NCBI GenBank assembly: GCA_041658185.1
Contig: JBBAAR010000014.1
Location: forward strand, 1-61,036
Reading direction: 5' to 3'
Length of the DNA: 61,036 nucleotides
DNA from: UBA8919 sp041658185
Lineage (GTDB): Bacteria > Elusimicrobiota > UBA8919
Below, piece after piece: positions 50,602 through 59,465 of this stretch (position 1 is its first letter; every line of letters begins with the position of its first letter). The translations under genes and the position numbers were made by a program. A model generated the notes under the pieces. That model had not been told where the DNA came from. It was given only the letters and a program-made list of their open reading frames with translations, and made no database searches.

Positions 50602-50694
50602 GTACTTTTTTGCTTAGAAAAAATTTTCTGTTCTGGTGTTCTGGTGTCAAGTGTTTTTCATTTGCCGGCGGGACCCGCTCAGCCGTCAAAAACA

Positions 50695-50904
50695 TTATAA
50701 AATCTCTTTAGGACGAAATACTCTTTCAAAATCACGTTTGCGATTCTGTTCCCAATCCTTTAAAGAATCAAGGGAAAAATAAAACTTGCGGCCTATTCTC
50801 ATAACTTCTAAATCTTTGAACTTGCGAATCCATCTACCGGCCGTTTTGGTAGAAACCTTGTACCGCTGTGCGAATTCCTTTAATGTCAGCAGATGTTCAC
50901 TCAT
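50695..50904 (-). CDS. Helix-turn-helix DNA-binding protein
   Basis: A 69-residue protein with a MerR/excisionase-type HTH: LTLKEFAQRYKVSTKTAGRW then IRKFKDLEVMRIGRKFYFSL. It lies downstream of the relaxase gene, on the same strand, and may regulate mobilisation genes or help process the transfer origin. Confidence 0.75.
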   Translation of the reverse strand: MSEHLLTLKEFAQRYKVSTKTAGRWIRKFKDLEVMRIGRKFYFSLDSLKDWEQNRKRDFERVFRPKEIL

Positions 50905-51075
50905 AAATCATCCCCCTTATAAAATTAAAAACCTCAATGAGTTTTTCTCTTTGAGGTATAACGGTGATAATTTAACTTATTTTTACGAAAATTGCAAGAA
51001 TCAAAATCTTTTTTTATTCCCTTTAAGAAAACTTTTGTTAGGTGGGTTATTCGCGGTATGTAGTATCCTTGTTTC

Positions 51076-53697
51076 CTATCTTTTCAACTCTCTCGAATTT
51101 TCCTTTTCCATATTCCTAACAATCTTTTGTTGCATTTCAAAAGTTTCTTTTAATCCGTTTTTATAAATATTTTCTACGGCGGATTTTGTTTCTTCAAATG
51201 TGTGAGATAAAGAAAGTGTGTCTCTCGCGTGGGTTTTTATTTCTGAAAGTTCTTTTAGATATTTTTTGTCGTCGGTAAATATTTTTACATTTTCTCTTGC
51301 CCGTGTGATGTTGACATATTGGTTTCTCATATCATTAAGCGATGGAACCGATGTATCCGCCTCAATTACTACTTTGTCGTATGTCTGTCCCTGCGACTTA
51401 TATGTTGTCAGGGCATACCCGTAGTCAATATGCTTATATCTCTCCGTGTCTATTTTTATTGTTCTTTTGTCTTCCAACTCAACTGTCAAATATCTTTCGT
51501 TGCAATTTTTTACTTCTCCACGTTCGCCGTTTCGGACGTCGTAATTTTTGTAATCATTTTTTGAGAAAGCAATAATATCGCCTTCTGTAAGTTTCAATTC
51601 CCGTTCGTGGTTTATACCATCCTTGTCCGCTCGGGTCATTTTATAAGTAATGTTTGTTTTGTCATCCAGTTTTAGCAGGCTTCTTATCCGCAGATTTATT
51701 TCATCTCTTGCAGTGGTTGTTCCTGTGATTATAAGAGTATTGATGTTGTAAAGTTCTGCAACTTTATTTCGTCGCGTTGCAGTATTTTCTATTTCGGTGA
51801 TATTTTTTCTTTCATCCAAAATATCCAGAGACTTTTTCATTTGTCCTTTTCTGGCATAATCTACGGCTTTTCGTAATTCTTCGTCTTTTTGTCTGAAATT
51901 CTCATTAAGATTTATCAAGTCGCCTGCTCTTCCGGAATCATCGACTAACCGCTCAAATACTTTGCCTGCTGAAATGCTTTGCAGTTGATTTATATCGCCT
52001 ACCAGTATAATTTTATCTCCGTTTTGCTCAACAATCTTAAACAGTTTTGAAGCGTTCCTGCTGTCAAGCATACTCGCTTCGTCAAAAACGATTACTCGTT
52101 GCTTAACATTATGCTGTTGTCTGAAAAACGACACAAGCGTCTTTGATTTTATATCTGTCTCGTCTTCAAGGTTTCGCGCTGCAATGCCTTGCATTGTCAA
52201 ACCAACGACTTCAATGCCTTTTTCTTTGTAGAAGTCGGCGGTAGAACGCAGTGCCGTTGTTTTGCCGCTACCGGCATCACCCTGAACGACGGTTAACCGT
52301 GTGTTTGATGTTATCATCTTTTTTACTGCCTCGCTTTGAATTTCAGAAAGCACCTTTCTACCGGTTGTTTGTGCTGTCTCTTTTACTTTGTCTATGTATT
52401 GCTTTGCCTCTGATTGTGTTACCCGGGTCCAGTTCAATTTCAGCCCTGCGTGGTTCATATACTCCCTGTCTGCTTTCATCATTTCCCATGAGGTATATCT
52501 GCCTTCCTCTGCTTCTACTATATAACCCGCTTCTACTTGCTTTTCTAATCGCTTTAATGTCTCTTTGTAAGTGATGTCTTGCCATTTCTCATCCCGCATA
52601 AGTTCAATTAGATATTCTGCAGTAAGTGCCTGTTTGGATGCTGTCGCCGATTTATCCGTAGCACGCCGAATCGCTAACTGCCACTTATCCACTTCGGTAG
52701 TATTATCTCTGAGTCCGTTACGTTCTTGCTCTGCTTCTATTGACCACTTCGCTTCTTCGCTCCACTTCTGCCGTTGTTGTACAGTTTCAAGACGGTTTTG
52801 TTCTTCTGTCTTTTGCTCACAGCGTTCTGCCCTTGCTTGCCAGTCATTTAGTATACGTTCCTTGTCTATCAGCGGCTGTTTCCTTTTACGTGTCTTATGC
52901 CAGGCTCCCATATGTGTTTGACCTCCTTTTTCCGCTTCAACGATCTGCCGGTTGCGGGTGGAAAACTCGTGTTCCAATCTTTTTGATATTTTGTCAATTC
53001 TCAATTGACCTCCAGTTTCACAAGTGAGGTTATAACCTGCCTCTTTCAACCGGTTGCCAAGATGGTTCTGATACACTTTGTCCCAGTTTCTATTGAAGTC
53101 ATGGTTAAGTATTTCTCTGGACCAGAGTCCCATCACTTTGCCTTTCCATTCCGTAAGATTCATAACCACTACATGGGTGTGCAGGTGCGGGTCATGTTCG
53201 CGGCTGAAGCCGTCCCTTACGGTTGCGTAAACCATCTTGCCTGTATGCCAGCGCATGCGGGAAGTCGGTCTTGCAATAGAATGATTCTTTTCTATTTCAG
53301 CCATAGTATCCAGAACAGCTTTGTCATGTGCCTGTGTAATCCGTGAGTCCTTGTTTACCAAAGCGGTGATGCTTACACTTTTGGGCGCTGAGAAAGTAAG
53401 GTCAATCCCGATTACTTTGTGTCTGCGGCATACTGACTTTCCGGTGGTGTCCTTACTGCAAAGCAGGTTGCTGAAAGTCTCCTCATTAATGTTTTGGCCA
53501 TCATTTAAACCCATAAAAGAACATAAACGACCATGTATCGTAACATAGTCCAGTTGCTCATCACTTTTCACTTTTAAGCCCAGTCGGGTTGCAAGTTTTT
53601 CATATTCGCTTGCTTGTTTAAAGTAATAGTTTTCGCTATGGGTATGGTAAGCAGCGATGGCATCTGGATTGCCGATTAGTCTCATTGCGTTTAACAT
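51076..53697 (-). CDS. MobF-type conjugative relaxase/helicase (TrwC/TraI)
   Basis: An 873-residue relaxase. N-terminal Tyr cluster in AYHTHSENYYFKQASEYEK; family segment GIDLTFSAPKSVSITALVNK; three-His metal site in REHDPHLHTHVVVMN (about 167-179). The C-terminal RecD-like helicase has Walker A VVQGDAGSGKTTALRSTADF, VIVFDEASMLDSRNASKLF, ILVGDINQLQSISAG and YALTTYKSQGQTYDKVVIEA. It would nick the transfer origin and unwind the strand. No coupling protein or type IV secretion gene is in the island, so it should be mobilised by a helper. Confidence 0.95.
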   Translation of the reverse strand: MLNAMRLIGNPDAIAAYHTHSENYYFKQASEYEKLATRLGLKVKSDEQLDYVTIHGRLCSFMGLNDGQNINEETFSNLLCSKDTTGKSVCRRHKVIGIDLTFSAPKSVSITALVNKDSRITQAHDKAVLDTMAEIEKNHSIARPTSRMRWHTGKMVYATVRDGFSREHDPHLHTHVVVMNLTEWKGKVMGLWSREILNHDFNRNWDKVYQNHLGNRLKEAGYNLTCETGGQLRIDKISKRLEHEFSTRNRQIVEAEKGGQTHMGAWHKTRKRKQPLIDKERILNDWQARAERCEQKTEEQNRLETVQQRQKWSEEAKWSIEAEQERNGLRDNTTEVDKWQLAIRRATDKSATASKQALTAEYLIELMRDEKWQDITYKETLKRLEKQVEAGYIVEAEEGRYTSWEMMKADREYMNHAGLKLNWTRVTQSEAKQYIDKVKETAQTTGRKVLSEIQSEAVKKMITSNTRLTVVQGDAGSGKTTALRSTADFYKEKGIEVVGLTMQGIAARNLEDETDIKSKTLVSFFRQQHNVKQRVIVFDEASMLDSRNASKLFKIVEQNGDKIILVGDINQLQSISAGKVFERLVDDSGRAGDLINLNENFRQKDEELRKAVDYARKGQMKKSLDILDERKNITEIENTATRRNKVAELYNINTLIITGTTTARDEINLRIRSLLKLDDKTNITYKMTRADKDGINHERELKLTEGDIIAFSKNDYKNYDVRNGERGEVKNCNERYLTVELEDKRTIKIDTERYKHIDYGYALTTYKSQGQTYDKVVIEADTSVPSLNDMRNQYVNITRARENVKIFTDDKKYLKELSEIKTHARDTLSLSHTFEETKSAVENIYKNGLKETFEMQQKIVRNMEKENSRELKR

Positions 53698-53831
53698 AGT
53701 TTAGGATATACTTTTTGCCGCTACACTCCTTGTGTCTTTGTCCATACATTAAAAGTCGTTTAAAAACATCGAGATATAATTTTAAAACAGGGGTCAGTCT
53801 GATACTCGCATGCTTCAAAATTTGTTATTGG

Positions 53832-54920
53832 TTACCCATCATTACCCATCATAATTTGGTTCAGCAATTCAAGAAGTTTGCCCTCTTTCCATAACCGGCG
53901 AATACCGGCTGCTGCTAAGTTATAGCCTACGTCCTGTTCGGCTTCCTGATCTATCTTTGCAATTATTTGCCTTTGGGTTTCAGTGTCCAGTGAATCAAAA
54001 TACTTGTGACATCGGGCTTCGTTTTCTGCTTGCTGTTGGTAGTCGTCTGAAGTAGTCAACTGTGCATTTGCGCGATTTGATTTTCTAACAACTAGTTTCC
54101 AACCTTTACAGTTTTTCAGCTTCTCCACCTTACAACTTTCAATCAATCCGGTAACCAGTTCCTTACCTTCCAGTTTATCTGCGGCATCCCTAACCTGATT
54201 CAAAAAATTGTTACTCCTGATATGTTCCAAGCCAAGTTCTTTTGCCAGTTTCCCAAGTCCACGTTCAATTACATTTTCTTTGAAAAGCATTAAGTCAAGC
54301 CAGCGGTACAGGATGACTGCGATGTCGCTTCTCAATTCACAGATTACATCTAACCGCACCGGCTTGACAAAATTGTTATGCAGCGATTGCAAAATGTACG
54401 GGTGGAATTGAAACTCGCTGAATGCCGAAATCGGCTCACCGGTTTTTTTATTTGATTTTTTATAAATCTTCAGATGACTTAAAATTGTCATCATCTCCGT
54501 TGTTTCGAGTACTTCATTCGCTTTACTCGTTTTGTAGCAGTTCTCAAAAATTATCATAACGCCGCGCAATGCCATCAGCCAGCGTTTCAAATGTTTTAAT
54601 GTCTCACCGGACCACTTGAGTCCTAACTCATCAGCCGCTTGCCTAAAACTGAAAAGAACGGGCTTATCAAGAGGACAGCTGCTATTCTGCCAGAGTTTCT
54701 TAAGGACATACATCAATTTACATTCCGAAGCCGTCAAAGTATAGTGCTTGCCGTTTTTCTCCAATGGACTGATACTGACTGTTTGAATAAGCCCGTCGCC
54801 GTTTGTCCTTTGAAGCGTTCTTCCACAAGTTTGCTTTCTCGTGGTGAATATACCCCACTTTTCAAAGTTGATGTCTGTCCTTGTTAAATACGACTTTGTG
54901 TCGTTTTGTTTCGGTTTCAT
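53832..54920 (-). CDS. rep: Plasmid-type replication initiator protein
   Basis: A 362-residue protein of the RepA/TrfA-like initiator kind. It starts MKPKQNDTKSYLTRTDINFE. Two winged-helix units are likely: KHYTLTASECKLMYVLKKLW ... FSFRQAADELGLKWSGETLK and LRSDIAVILYRWLDLMLFKE ... GLGKLAKELGLEHIRSNNFL. Six iterons lie 110-235 bp upstream of its start, so it probably binds them to open the origin and autoregulates. It lies 135 bases upstream of the relaxase gene. It makes the element able to replicate after excision. Confidence 0.8.
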   Translation of the reverse strand: MKPKQNDTKSYLTRTDINFEKWGIFTTRKQTCGRTLQRTNGDGLIQTVSISPLEKNGKHYTLTASECKLMYVLKKLWQNSSCPLDKPVLFSFRQAADELGLKWSGETLKHLKRWLMALRGVMIIFENCYKTSKANEVLETTEMMTILSHLKIYKKSNKKTGEPISAFSEFQFHPYILQSLHNNFVKPVRLDVICELRSDIAVILYRWLDLMLFKENVIERGLGKLAKELGLEHIRSNNFLNQVRDAADKLEGKELVTGLIESCKVEKLKNCKGWKLVVRKSNRANAQLTTSDDYQQQAENEARCHKYFDSLDTETQRQIIAKIDQEAEQDVGYNLAAAGIRRLWKEGKLLELLNQIMMGNDG

Positions 54921-55028
54921 TTATTTATAATTTAAGAGCCGGATCCTGCCTATTTAAAAGCTATCTATATTTAAAAAACTATTTAAAGGCTATTCAGATA
55001 AAGACGCTCGACGGTAAAAAATACGAGT
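54921..55028. other. Leader between rep and iterons
   Basis: About 108 bases with direct near-repeats of agctatctatatttaaaaaac and ctatttaaaggctatt; AT-rich, suited to a strand-opening region. Confidence 0.4.
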
Positions 55029-55155
55029 TTGACTAATAAAGTTCCCACTTTGACTAATAAAGTTCCCATGTCTGACTACTGAAGTTCCCACTTTTGACTA
55101 ATGAAGTTCCCATCTTGACTAATAAAGTTCCCACCCTTGACTACTAAAGTTTGCA
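55029..55155. repeat. Six 19-bp iterons (origin of replication)
   Basis: Copies of ttgactaataaagttccca start at 55029, 55050, 55072, 55094, 55115 and 55137 (spacing 21-22 bp, two helical turns). The last copy is degenerate. The position just upstream of rep is the classic layout of an iteron-controlled plasmid origin. Confidence 0.9.
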
Positions 55156-55206
55156 TTGTTCGGATTGTATCAACATTTCTTTGGGACGAATATTTTTTCA
55201 TAAAAT

Positions 55207-55259
55207 AAATAAAAAGGGCACTTACAAATGACTCTTTTACAAGTCACCAATAAGTGCCC
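55207..55259 (-). terminator. Terminator insulating the right end of the element
   Basis: gggcactta (55216-55224) pairs with taagtgccc (55251-55259) with an inner stem; a run of U follows on the minus strand. It would stop transcription entering from the stranded tRNA promoter before it reaches rep. Confidence 0.8.
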
Positions 55260-55396
55260 CGGGTGTTCCCCGCAAGCACAATTATTCTTAAAAAATTATT
55301 TCAAGAAATCTTAATTACGATTAAGCAGCTAACAAAAGAACTGAAATAAGAACTGCTCATTCTTCAACAATACTCGTGGCATTCAACCAAATTACT

Positions 55397-55427
55397 GGTG
55401 TCCATATAGGTGTCCATCTGGTGTCCA
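55397..55427. promoter_or_regulatory. Right arm-type integrase sites
   Basis: Three ggtgtcca(t) copies start at 55397, 55409 and 55420 (spacing 12 and 11), the same motif as the two copies inside int at 26981-27000. Confidence 0.65.
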
Positions 55428-55528
55428 AAACCAGTATAAATGAGTATGATTCAGTATAATGCTCGATTACTACTTTTGAGACGGAAAAGAGAGTTTTTCG
55501 TCGGTAGGATAATGCAAGAGAGGTACGA

Positions 55529-55568
55529 TTTCAAGACCAGCGCCATCAGCCGCTCGGCCACCTCTCCA
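55529..55568. repeat. attR: 40-bp core repeat of the island
   Basis: Exact copy of 26876-26915, the 5' half of tRNA-Ser(UGA). It is a truncated tRNA half that cannot fold as a full tRNA. It marks the right boundary of the island. Confidence 0.95.
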
Positions 55569-55580
55569 TCTTAGAAATTT

Positions 55581-55608
55581 ATTATATTCTTTTTATTGTT
55601 TTTGTCAA
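55581..55608 (-). promoter_or_regulatory. Ancestral promoter of tRNA-Ser(UGA), now stranded
   Basis: TTGACA (55603-55608), 16-bp spacer, TATAAT (55581-55586), then 13 bases to the 5' end of the tRNA half at 55567. Before integration it would have driven tRNA-Ser(UGA). It overlaps the last codons of the acetyltransferase gene. Confidence 0.85.
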
Positions 55609-56244
55609 TAATCGTTTATCCGACATATTATCAAAATAATGTTGTATTTTTGAAAAATATTTTCCTACATGTATACCATCCACAACAGCGTGATGAACCT
55701 GTACCGATAAAGGAAGTTTTATTTTGCCGTTTTCTTCAAAAAACTTTCCCCAAGCAATTCTCGGGATGGAATCAACGGGATGCATATTTATAGGATGGAC
55801 AAAACTGGTGAAAGAAATCCATGGAATGGTAGTTATAAAAAGAAGGTCATCTCTATCGGATTTATCAGAAAGATGAATTTTTTTCTTTACCTGTAAAATA
55901 CCTTTTTCGGCATGTTCACAAAATTTTTGAAAATCTTCCGTGTAATCAACAGTGCAGAAACTGAAAACATCATCATCACCCATAACGGTAAAGGACGGAT
56001 GGACGATTTTATGTTCCACCACCCTTCTGCCGCGGATCCTCAGGCGAAATTCCTTTATATCATTTGCCGATTTTACGGCAAAATATAGAATAATTTTAAA
56101 AATAGAAATTTTATGTTTTTTTGCAAAATGGTGGCATTCCGTTATGTCCACATTTGAGCACAGGTTAAAAACGGGATAGTCCTGTTTCATAAAAAAATTG
56201 AAGTGCTTTTTTCTTGTCCAATTTTTTATATCAATATATTTCAT
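55582..56244 (-). CDS. Chloramphenicol acetyltransferase-like protein (CatA fold)
   Basis: A 220-residue protein with the CatA fold: MKYIDIKNWTRKKHFNFFMK, YPVFNLCSNVDITE, FKIILYFAVKSANDIKEFRL, and the active-site motif VQVHHAVVDGIHVGKYF with catalytic His. Enzymes of this family acetylate chloramphenicol, virginiamycin-like or other small acceptors; the substrate here is not certain from sequence. Chromosomal, outside the island. Confidence 0.8.
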   Translation of the reverse strand: MKYIDIKNWTRKKHFNFFMKQDYPVFNLCSNVDITECHHFAKKHKISIFKIILYFAVKSANDIKEFRLRIRGRRVVEHKIVHPSFTVMGDDDVFSFCTVDYTEDFQKFCEHAEKGILQVKKKIHLSDKSDRDDLLFITTIPWISFTSFVHPINMHPVDSIPRIAWGKFFEENGKIKLPLSVQVHHAVVDGIHVGKYFSKIQHYFDNMSDKRLLTKTIKRI

Positions 56245-56252
56245 AATAAACT

Positions 56253-56690
56253 TTACAGTATCTTTTCTTCTTTCGCTTCAACATCAATAATATCGCGGTA
56301 TTTATTGCAGGTTGAATTATGAGCGTAAAAACTAAAATTGATTTTTCCGGGTTTATTTACAAAAAGATTGAGTAAAAAACTTACGATGGAAAAAATTATT
56401 GCGCCCCAAAAAGCCGACCAGAAATTATCTATCTTAAAACCGGAAATAAGTTTTGAAACTAAATAAAACATAAAACCGTTTATTATGAGCGTAAAAAATC
56501 CGAGGGAAATTATGCTTAACGGTAAGGTCAAGAAAACCAATATCGGTTTCAAAAATGTATTAAGCAGAGTAAGAATTACTGATGCAATAACCGTGGTATG
56601 CAATGTATCTATACTTATTCCGGGTAAGAAATATACAACCAGTGCCAGTGAGATTATATTGACAACCCATTTCAAAAATATGACTTTCAT
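56253..56690 (-). CDS. Phage holin family 4/Mycobacterium-type 4-TM membrane protein
   Basis: About 145 residues from the Met at 56690. Four hydrophobic helices: FLKWVVNIISLALVVYFLPG, TVIASVILTLLNTFLKPILV, LPLSIISLGFFTLIINGFMF and FWSAFWGAIIFSIVSFLLNL. This is the pattern of the widespread holin-like, PF04020-type family, whose role is usually not lysis. A hydrophilic tail of 35 residues follows. It is 10 bases after a primase-like gene and 8 before the acetyltransferase. Confidence 0.8.
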   Translation of the reverse strand: MKVIFLKWVVNIISLALVVYFLPGISIDTLHTTVIASVILTLLNTFLKPILVFLTLPLSIISLGFFTLIINGFMFYLVSKLISGFKIDNFWSAFWGAIIFSIVSFLLNLFVNKPGKINFSFYAHNSTCNKYRDIIDVEAKEEKIL

Positions 56691-56700
56691 ATCTTGATGA

Positions 56701-58035
56701 TTAAAAATACTCTCTGCCAAGATTAGAAACATTTAACGACCAATAAACACGACCCCAAAAATCGGCGGCGGTCTGTGCATCATATTTATTCCAGTCAATA
56801 CCGGTAAAACGGGCGGGGTCATACCATCTTAAATTACTATTGTTGTAATATTCGGCTATCACGGAAAACATTTTTTTTACAGCAGTTACACCGCCGTGTT
56901 TGGCAAAATACTCGGCTATAATCTGCAGATTATTGGGTATGAGAAGCGCGGGATTCGCCGACGCATTATCAAAAAGTTTTTTTATATCGGGATTGTCAAA
57001 AACAGGACAGCCCGACGGTACAGCCGTTTTTTCCCACTGTTTATGTTTTTTTCTCAAATCACTTTTTATGTAGGTGTTGACAGCTTTAAGCCAGCCCTCC
57101 GACGACTCCGGAATTTCTAATTTCTTCTTTGAAAAATTTTTTCTGAAATGTTTTATTGACTTATCAACATCCCACATTATGTCCATTACATCGGGATATG
57201 TCATTCCTTTCGTTTTGACTACATCAATAGCGGGCCCCAATTTAAAATGTCCGTTAATAAGCGATTTCTGGTGCACTGAACATATCGCACGGATACATCT
57301 CATATAAATCGGATGGGCATACTGGGTTAAATCAGAAGATATGCCGGAAAAGGAAAATATTTTATCAAGAGGCGGCGTGTCGGAAATGGTAACCGGGATT
57401 TTGTATTTATTTAATTTTTTGTTTTTCTTTATCAGTAAATGGGTAAAAAATTCCAGCACCGAGCCCACGGCATTATATGACTTTCCAAGTTCAGAAGAAA
57501 TGGGATAGATACGTTTTCTGTCGCCGGCTATAATCTGCGAATATTTTTTTTCAAGCGACGCAAGTATAAATCCCTCCGACGATAATTTTCGGAACGCTTC
57601 TGATGATGTTGCTATTTTTGACCACACATGTATTCCCGACATAGTTACATCAATAACATATTTTATGCCGAATGAATTAAGTATTTCCTCAACTATTTCC
57701 AACGCAGGAGACATCCACTTAAAAATCTGCTTCTGATTTTTTCTGTCAAAAATAAACTGCGGATTTTTCTTGTTAAAATACTCAATATCCCAAATTACAT
57801 ACAGATATTTATCATCGCGGCATCTTATCGGGAAAAAAATATCCAACCCGTCGTTCATAAGTTCTTCTATTTTGGAAATTTCAACCTCTTTGACCGGCAG
57901 AGTCCATCCGCGTTCAAGCAATACCTGCCCGGCACCGATACAGTAATCATAGTTTTTTGACTGTTCAATTATCAACTCACGCACTTTTGAATCACCGTAA
58001 AACTTTCTGATAAAGTCTGAATTTTTTTCATCCAT
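56701..58035 (-). CDS. Archaeo-eukaryotic primase (AEP)-like protein 1
   Basis: A 444-residue protein with AEP catalytic signatures in order: motif I YLYVIWDIEYFNKKNPQ (Asp83, Glu85), motif II VIDVTMSGIHVWSK (Ser133, Gly134, His136), and a third set in DLTQYAHPIYMRCIRAICSV HQK (Asp235, Arg246, Arg249, His255). Archaeal PriS-type proteins read D-x-D, SGxGxH and RLPxSLHxK here. Paralogous to the gene at 58092-59465, but the R-x-P motif of the third set is changed to R-A-I. Function in primer synthesis or repair is inference. No zinc-stem or helicase domain is seen. Confidence 0.6.
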   Translation of the reverse strand: MDEKNSDFIRKFYGDSKVRELIIEQSKNYDYCIGAGQVLLERGWTLPVKEVEISKIEELMNDGLDIFFPIRCRDDKYLYVIWDIEYFNKKNPQFIFDRKNQKQIFKWMSPALEIVEEILNSFGIKYVIDVTMSGIHVWSKIATSSEAFRKLSSEGFILASLEKKYSQIIAGDRKRIYPISSELGKSYNAVGSVLEFFTHLLIKKNKKLNKYKIPVTISDTPPLDKIFSFSGISSDLTQYAHPIYMRCIRAICSVHQKSLINGHFKLGPAIDVVKTKGMTYPDVMDIMWDVDKSIKHFRKNFSKKKLEIPESSEGWLKAVNTYIKSDLRKKHKQWEKTAVPSGCPVFDNPDIKKLFDNASANPALLIPNNLQIIAEYFAKHGGVTAVKKMFSVIAEYYNNSNLRWYDPARFTGIDWNKYDAQTAADFWGRVYWSLNVSNLGREYF

Positions 58036-58091
58036 TTATCTTTCTCCTATAATCACGAACGAGCAAGCAAAAAAAATTTGTTTGCGAGCGA
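58036..58091. repeat. Degenerate relic of the 127-bp repeat family
   Basis: aaatttgtttgcgagcgacta (about 58071-58093) is close to aaatttgcttgcaagcgacta in copy A (18363-18382). In both places the stop codon TAG falls at the same point of the repeat. Confidence 0.55.
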
Positions 58092-59465
58092 CTACTTCCA
58101 CCACTCCAAATTATACCCGCACCAGGGTTTTATACAATATCCCGCATCACGATGTGAAACACAGTTCATATCCGGAAGTTTGTCAATTCCGAGATATATC
58201 GGCGCGCCGTATAACTGAACAAAAAAGTTGGCGCGGGTTTCTGCATTGTATTTATTCGGCGAAAAATCAGTCAGACCTTTGAAATGACTGTAAAGAAACC
58301 CGGCAATGTGCTTGTAATCCCATCCCTTTTTTCTCAAAATTGCCACAATTTTTCTTATATTGGTCGGTCTTTTGAGATGCGGTTCGGGATTGGTAATGCT
58401 ATGGGCGGCGCACGGAGGCAATTCGTCCAGGTTCAAAGCATAGTAAGTTCTTAACCAATCCTCTTCCTTCTCATGCCTTACAGCATCAAATTTCCTGTGA
58501 AAATCATAAAGTTTTGATGCTTTGTATTTTGACAAGACATTCAGCCAGCCAACGGAACCATCCGGAATAACGCAGGATGATTTCTGGTCTTTTGCGTAAT
58601 CGGAAGCCCAACGGAAATGTCTTCTCATTTTGAGGATATCATCAATTGATATATCACCCGTCGGAAGAGTAATCTGGACTGGTATCTGGTCGCTTATATG
58701 CTCGCCGAGTTCATGCCTTTTTACCTTGTGTTTCTGATGGGTGCTGAACGGGATGCGGATATCCCGCATATAAACCGGGTCGGAATAAATGGTCAAATCG
58801 AGAGACACACCCTCGGGCGGCGACATCGCTATATCGCAAAACTGAACCGGAATAATTTTTTTATTTTTCTCGCGCAAATCAAAAGCACGCATCATTATCT
58901 CTAACGCGACAAACTGTAAAAGCCGGAACGCGCCGGAATAACCCAGCCCTTTGTAGAGAGGTGTCGGCGGATGCCCGTGTTGGCTTTGCCTGTTAATATA
59001 TTGCTGCTCTAACGTATATTCAAGTTGCCCGATTTTTTCCAACTGCCAGTGCTCATTCTTAAAAGGCCATAGCGAGTGGTAATGATACCCCTGCCCCGTA
59101 ATTACTTCAAGGTATCTAATGCCTAAATCACGATACACGCTTTTTACTATTTGGCGGATCGGCTCAATTTTATTTTTATAAACATTGTTTGCGTTAAGAT
59201 AAATTTCTCCCGGATATTTTGAATTATAGTATTCTATATCGAGAGAAATTAATGTTCCTTCATGTCCTAAAAGGGAACGGAAAAGATCCAGCCCGCGGTC
59301 CATCATTGCATATAGATGTGAAACCGGGGCCGAATAATACGCCTTCGGATTTTTATCCCATATCTCCGCCTCGCCGTAGCCGACGATATACTCCGCCCCT
59401 TTTATAAATTCCGAAATTCTGTTTCTTACCGCCTTATCTCTGTAAAATTCAACCTGATTAAGCAC
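58092..59465 (-). CDS. Archaeo-eukaryotic primase (AEP)-like protein 2
   Basis: A 457-residue protein. Motif I is TLISLDIEYYNSKYPG (Asp76, Glu78). Motif II is LEVITGQGYHYHSLWPF (Gly124, Gly126, His128). The third set is SLDLTIYSDPVYMRDIRIPF then STHQK (Asp223, Arg234, Arg237, His243, Lys245), very close to the R-x-P-x-S-x-H-x-K of archaeal PriS and bacterial AEPs. Its C-terminal 130 residues (RHEKEEDWLRTYYALNLDEL, KKGWDYKHIAGFLYSHFKGL) are unique helical regions. The start overlaps thiE by 8 bases, so it is coupled to the thiamine genes. Confidence 0.65.
   Translation of the reverse strand: MLNQVEFYRDKAVRNRISEFIKGAEYIVGYGEAEIWDKNPKAYYSAPVSHLYAMMDRGLDLFRSLLGHEGTLISLDIEYYNSKYPGEIYLNANNVYKNKIEPIRQIVKSVYRDLGIRYLEVITGQGYHYHSLWPFKNEHWQLEKIGQLEYTLEQQYINRQSQHGHPPTPLYKGLGYSGAFRLLQFVALEIMMRAFDLREKNKKIIPVQFCDIAMSPPEGVSLDLTIYSDPVYMRDIRIPFSTHQKHKVKRHELGEHISDQIPVQITLPTGDISIDDILKMRRHFRWASDYAKDQKSSCVIPDGSVGWLNVLSKYKASKLYDFHRKFDAVRHEKEEDWLRTYYALNLDELPPCAAHSITNPEPHLKRPTNIRKIVAILRKKGWDYKHIAGFLYSHFKGLTDFSPNKYNAETRANFFVQLYGAPIYLGIDKLPDMNCVSHRDAGYCIKPWCGYNLEWWK

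Noticed and set aside
55029..55155. CRISPR array
   Set aside because: Units are 19 bp with 2-3 bp gaps, no spacers, and sit upstream of a replication initiator: these are iterons.
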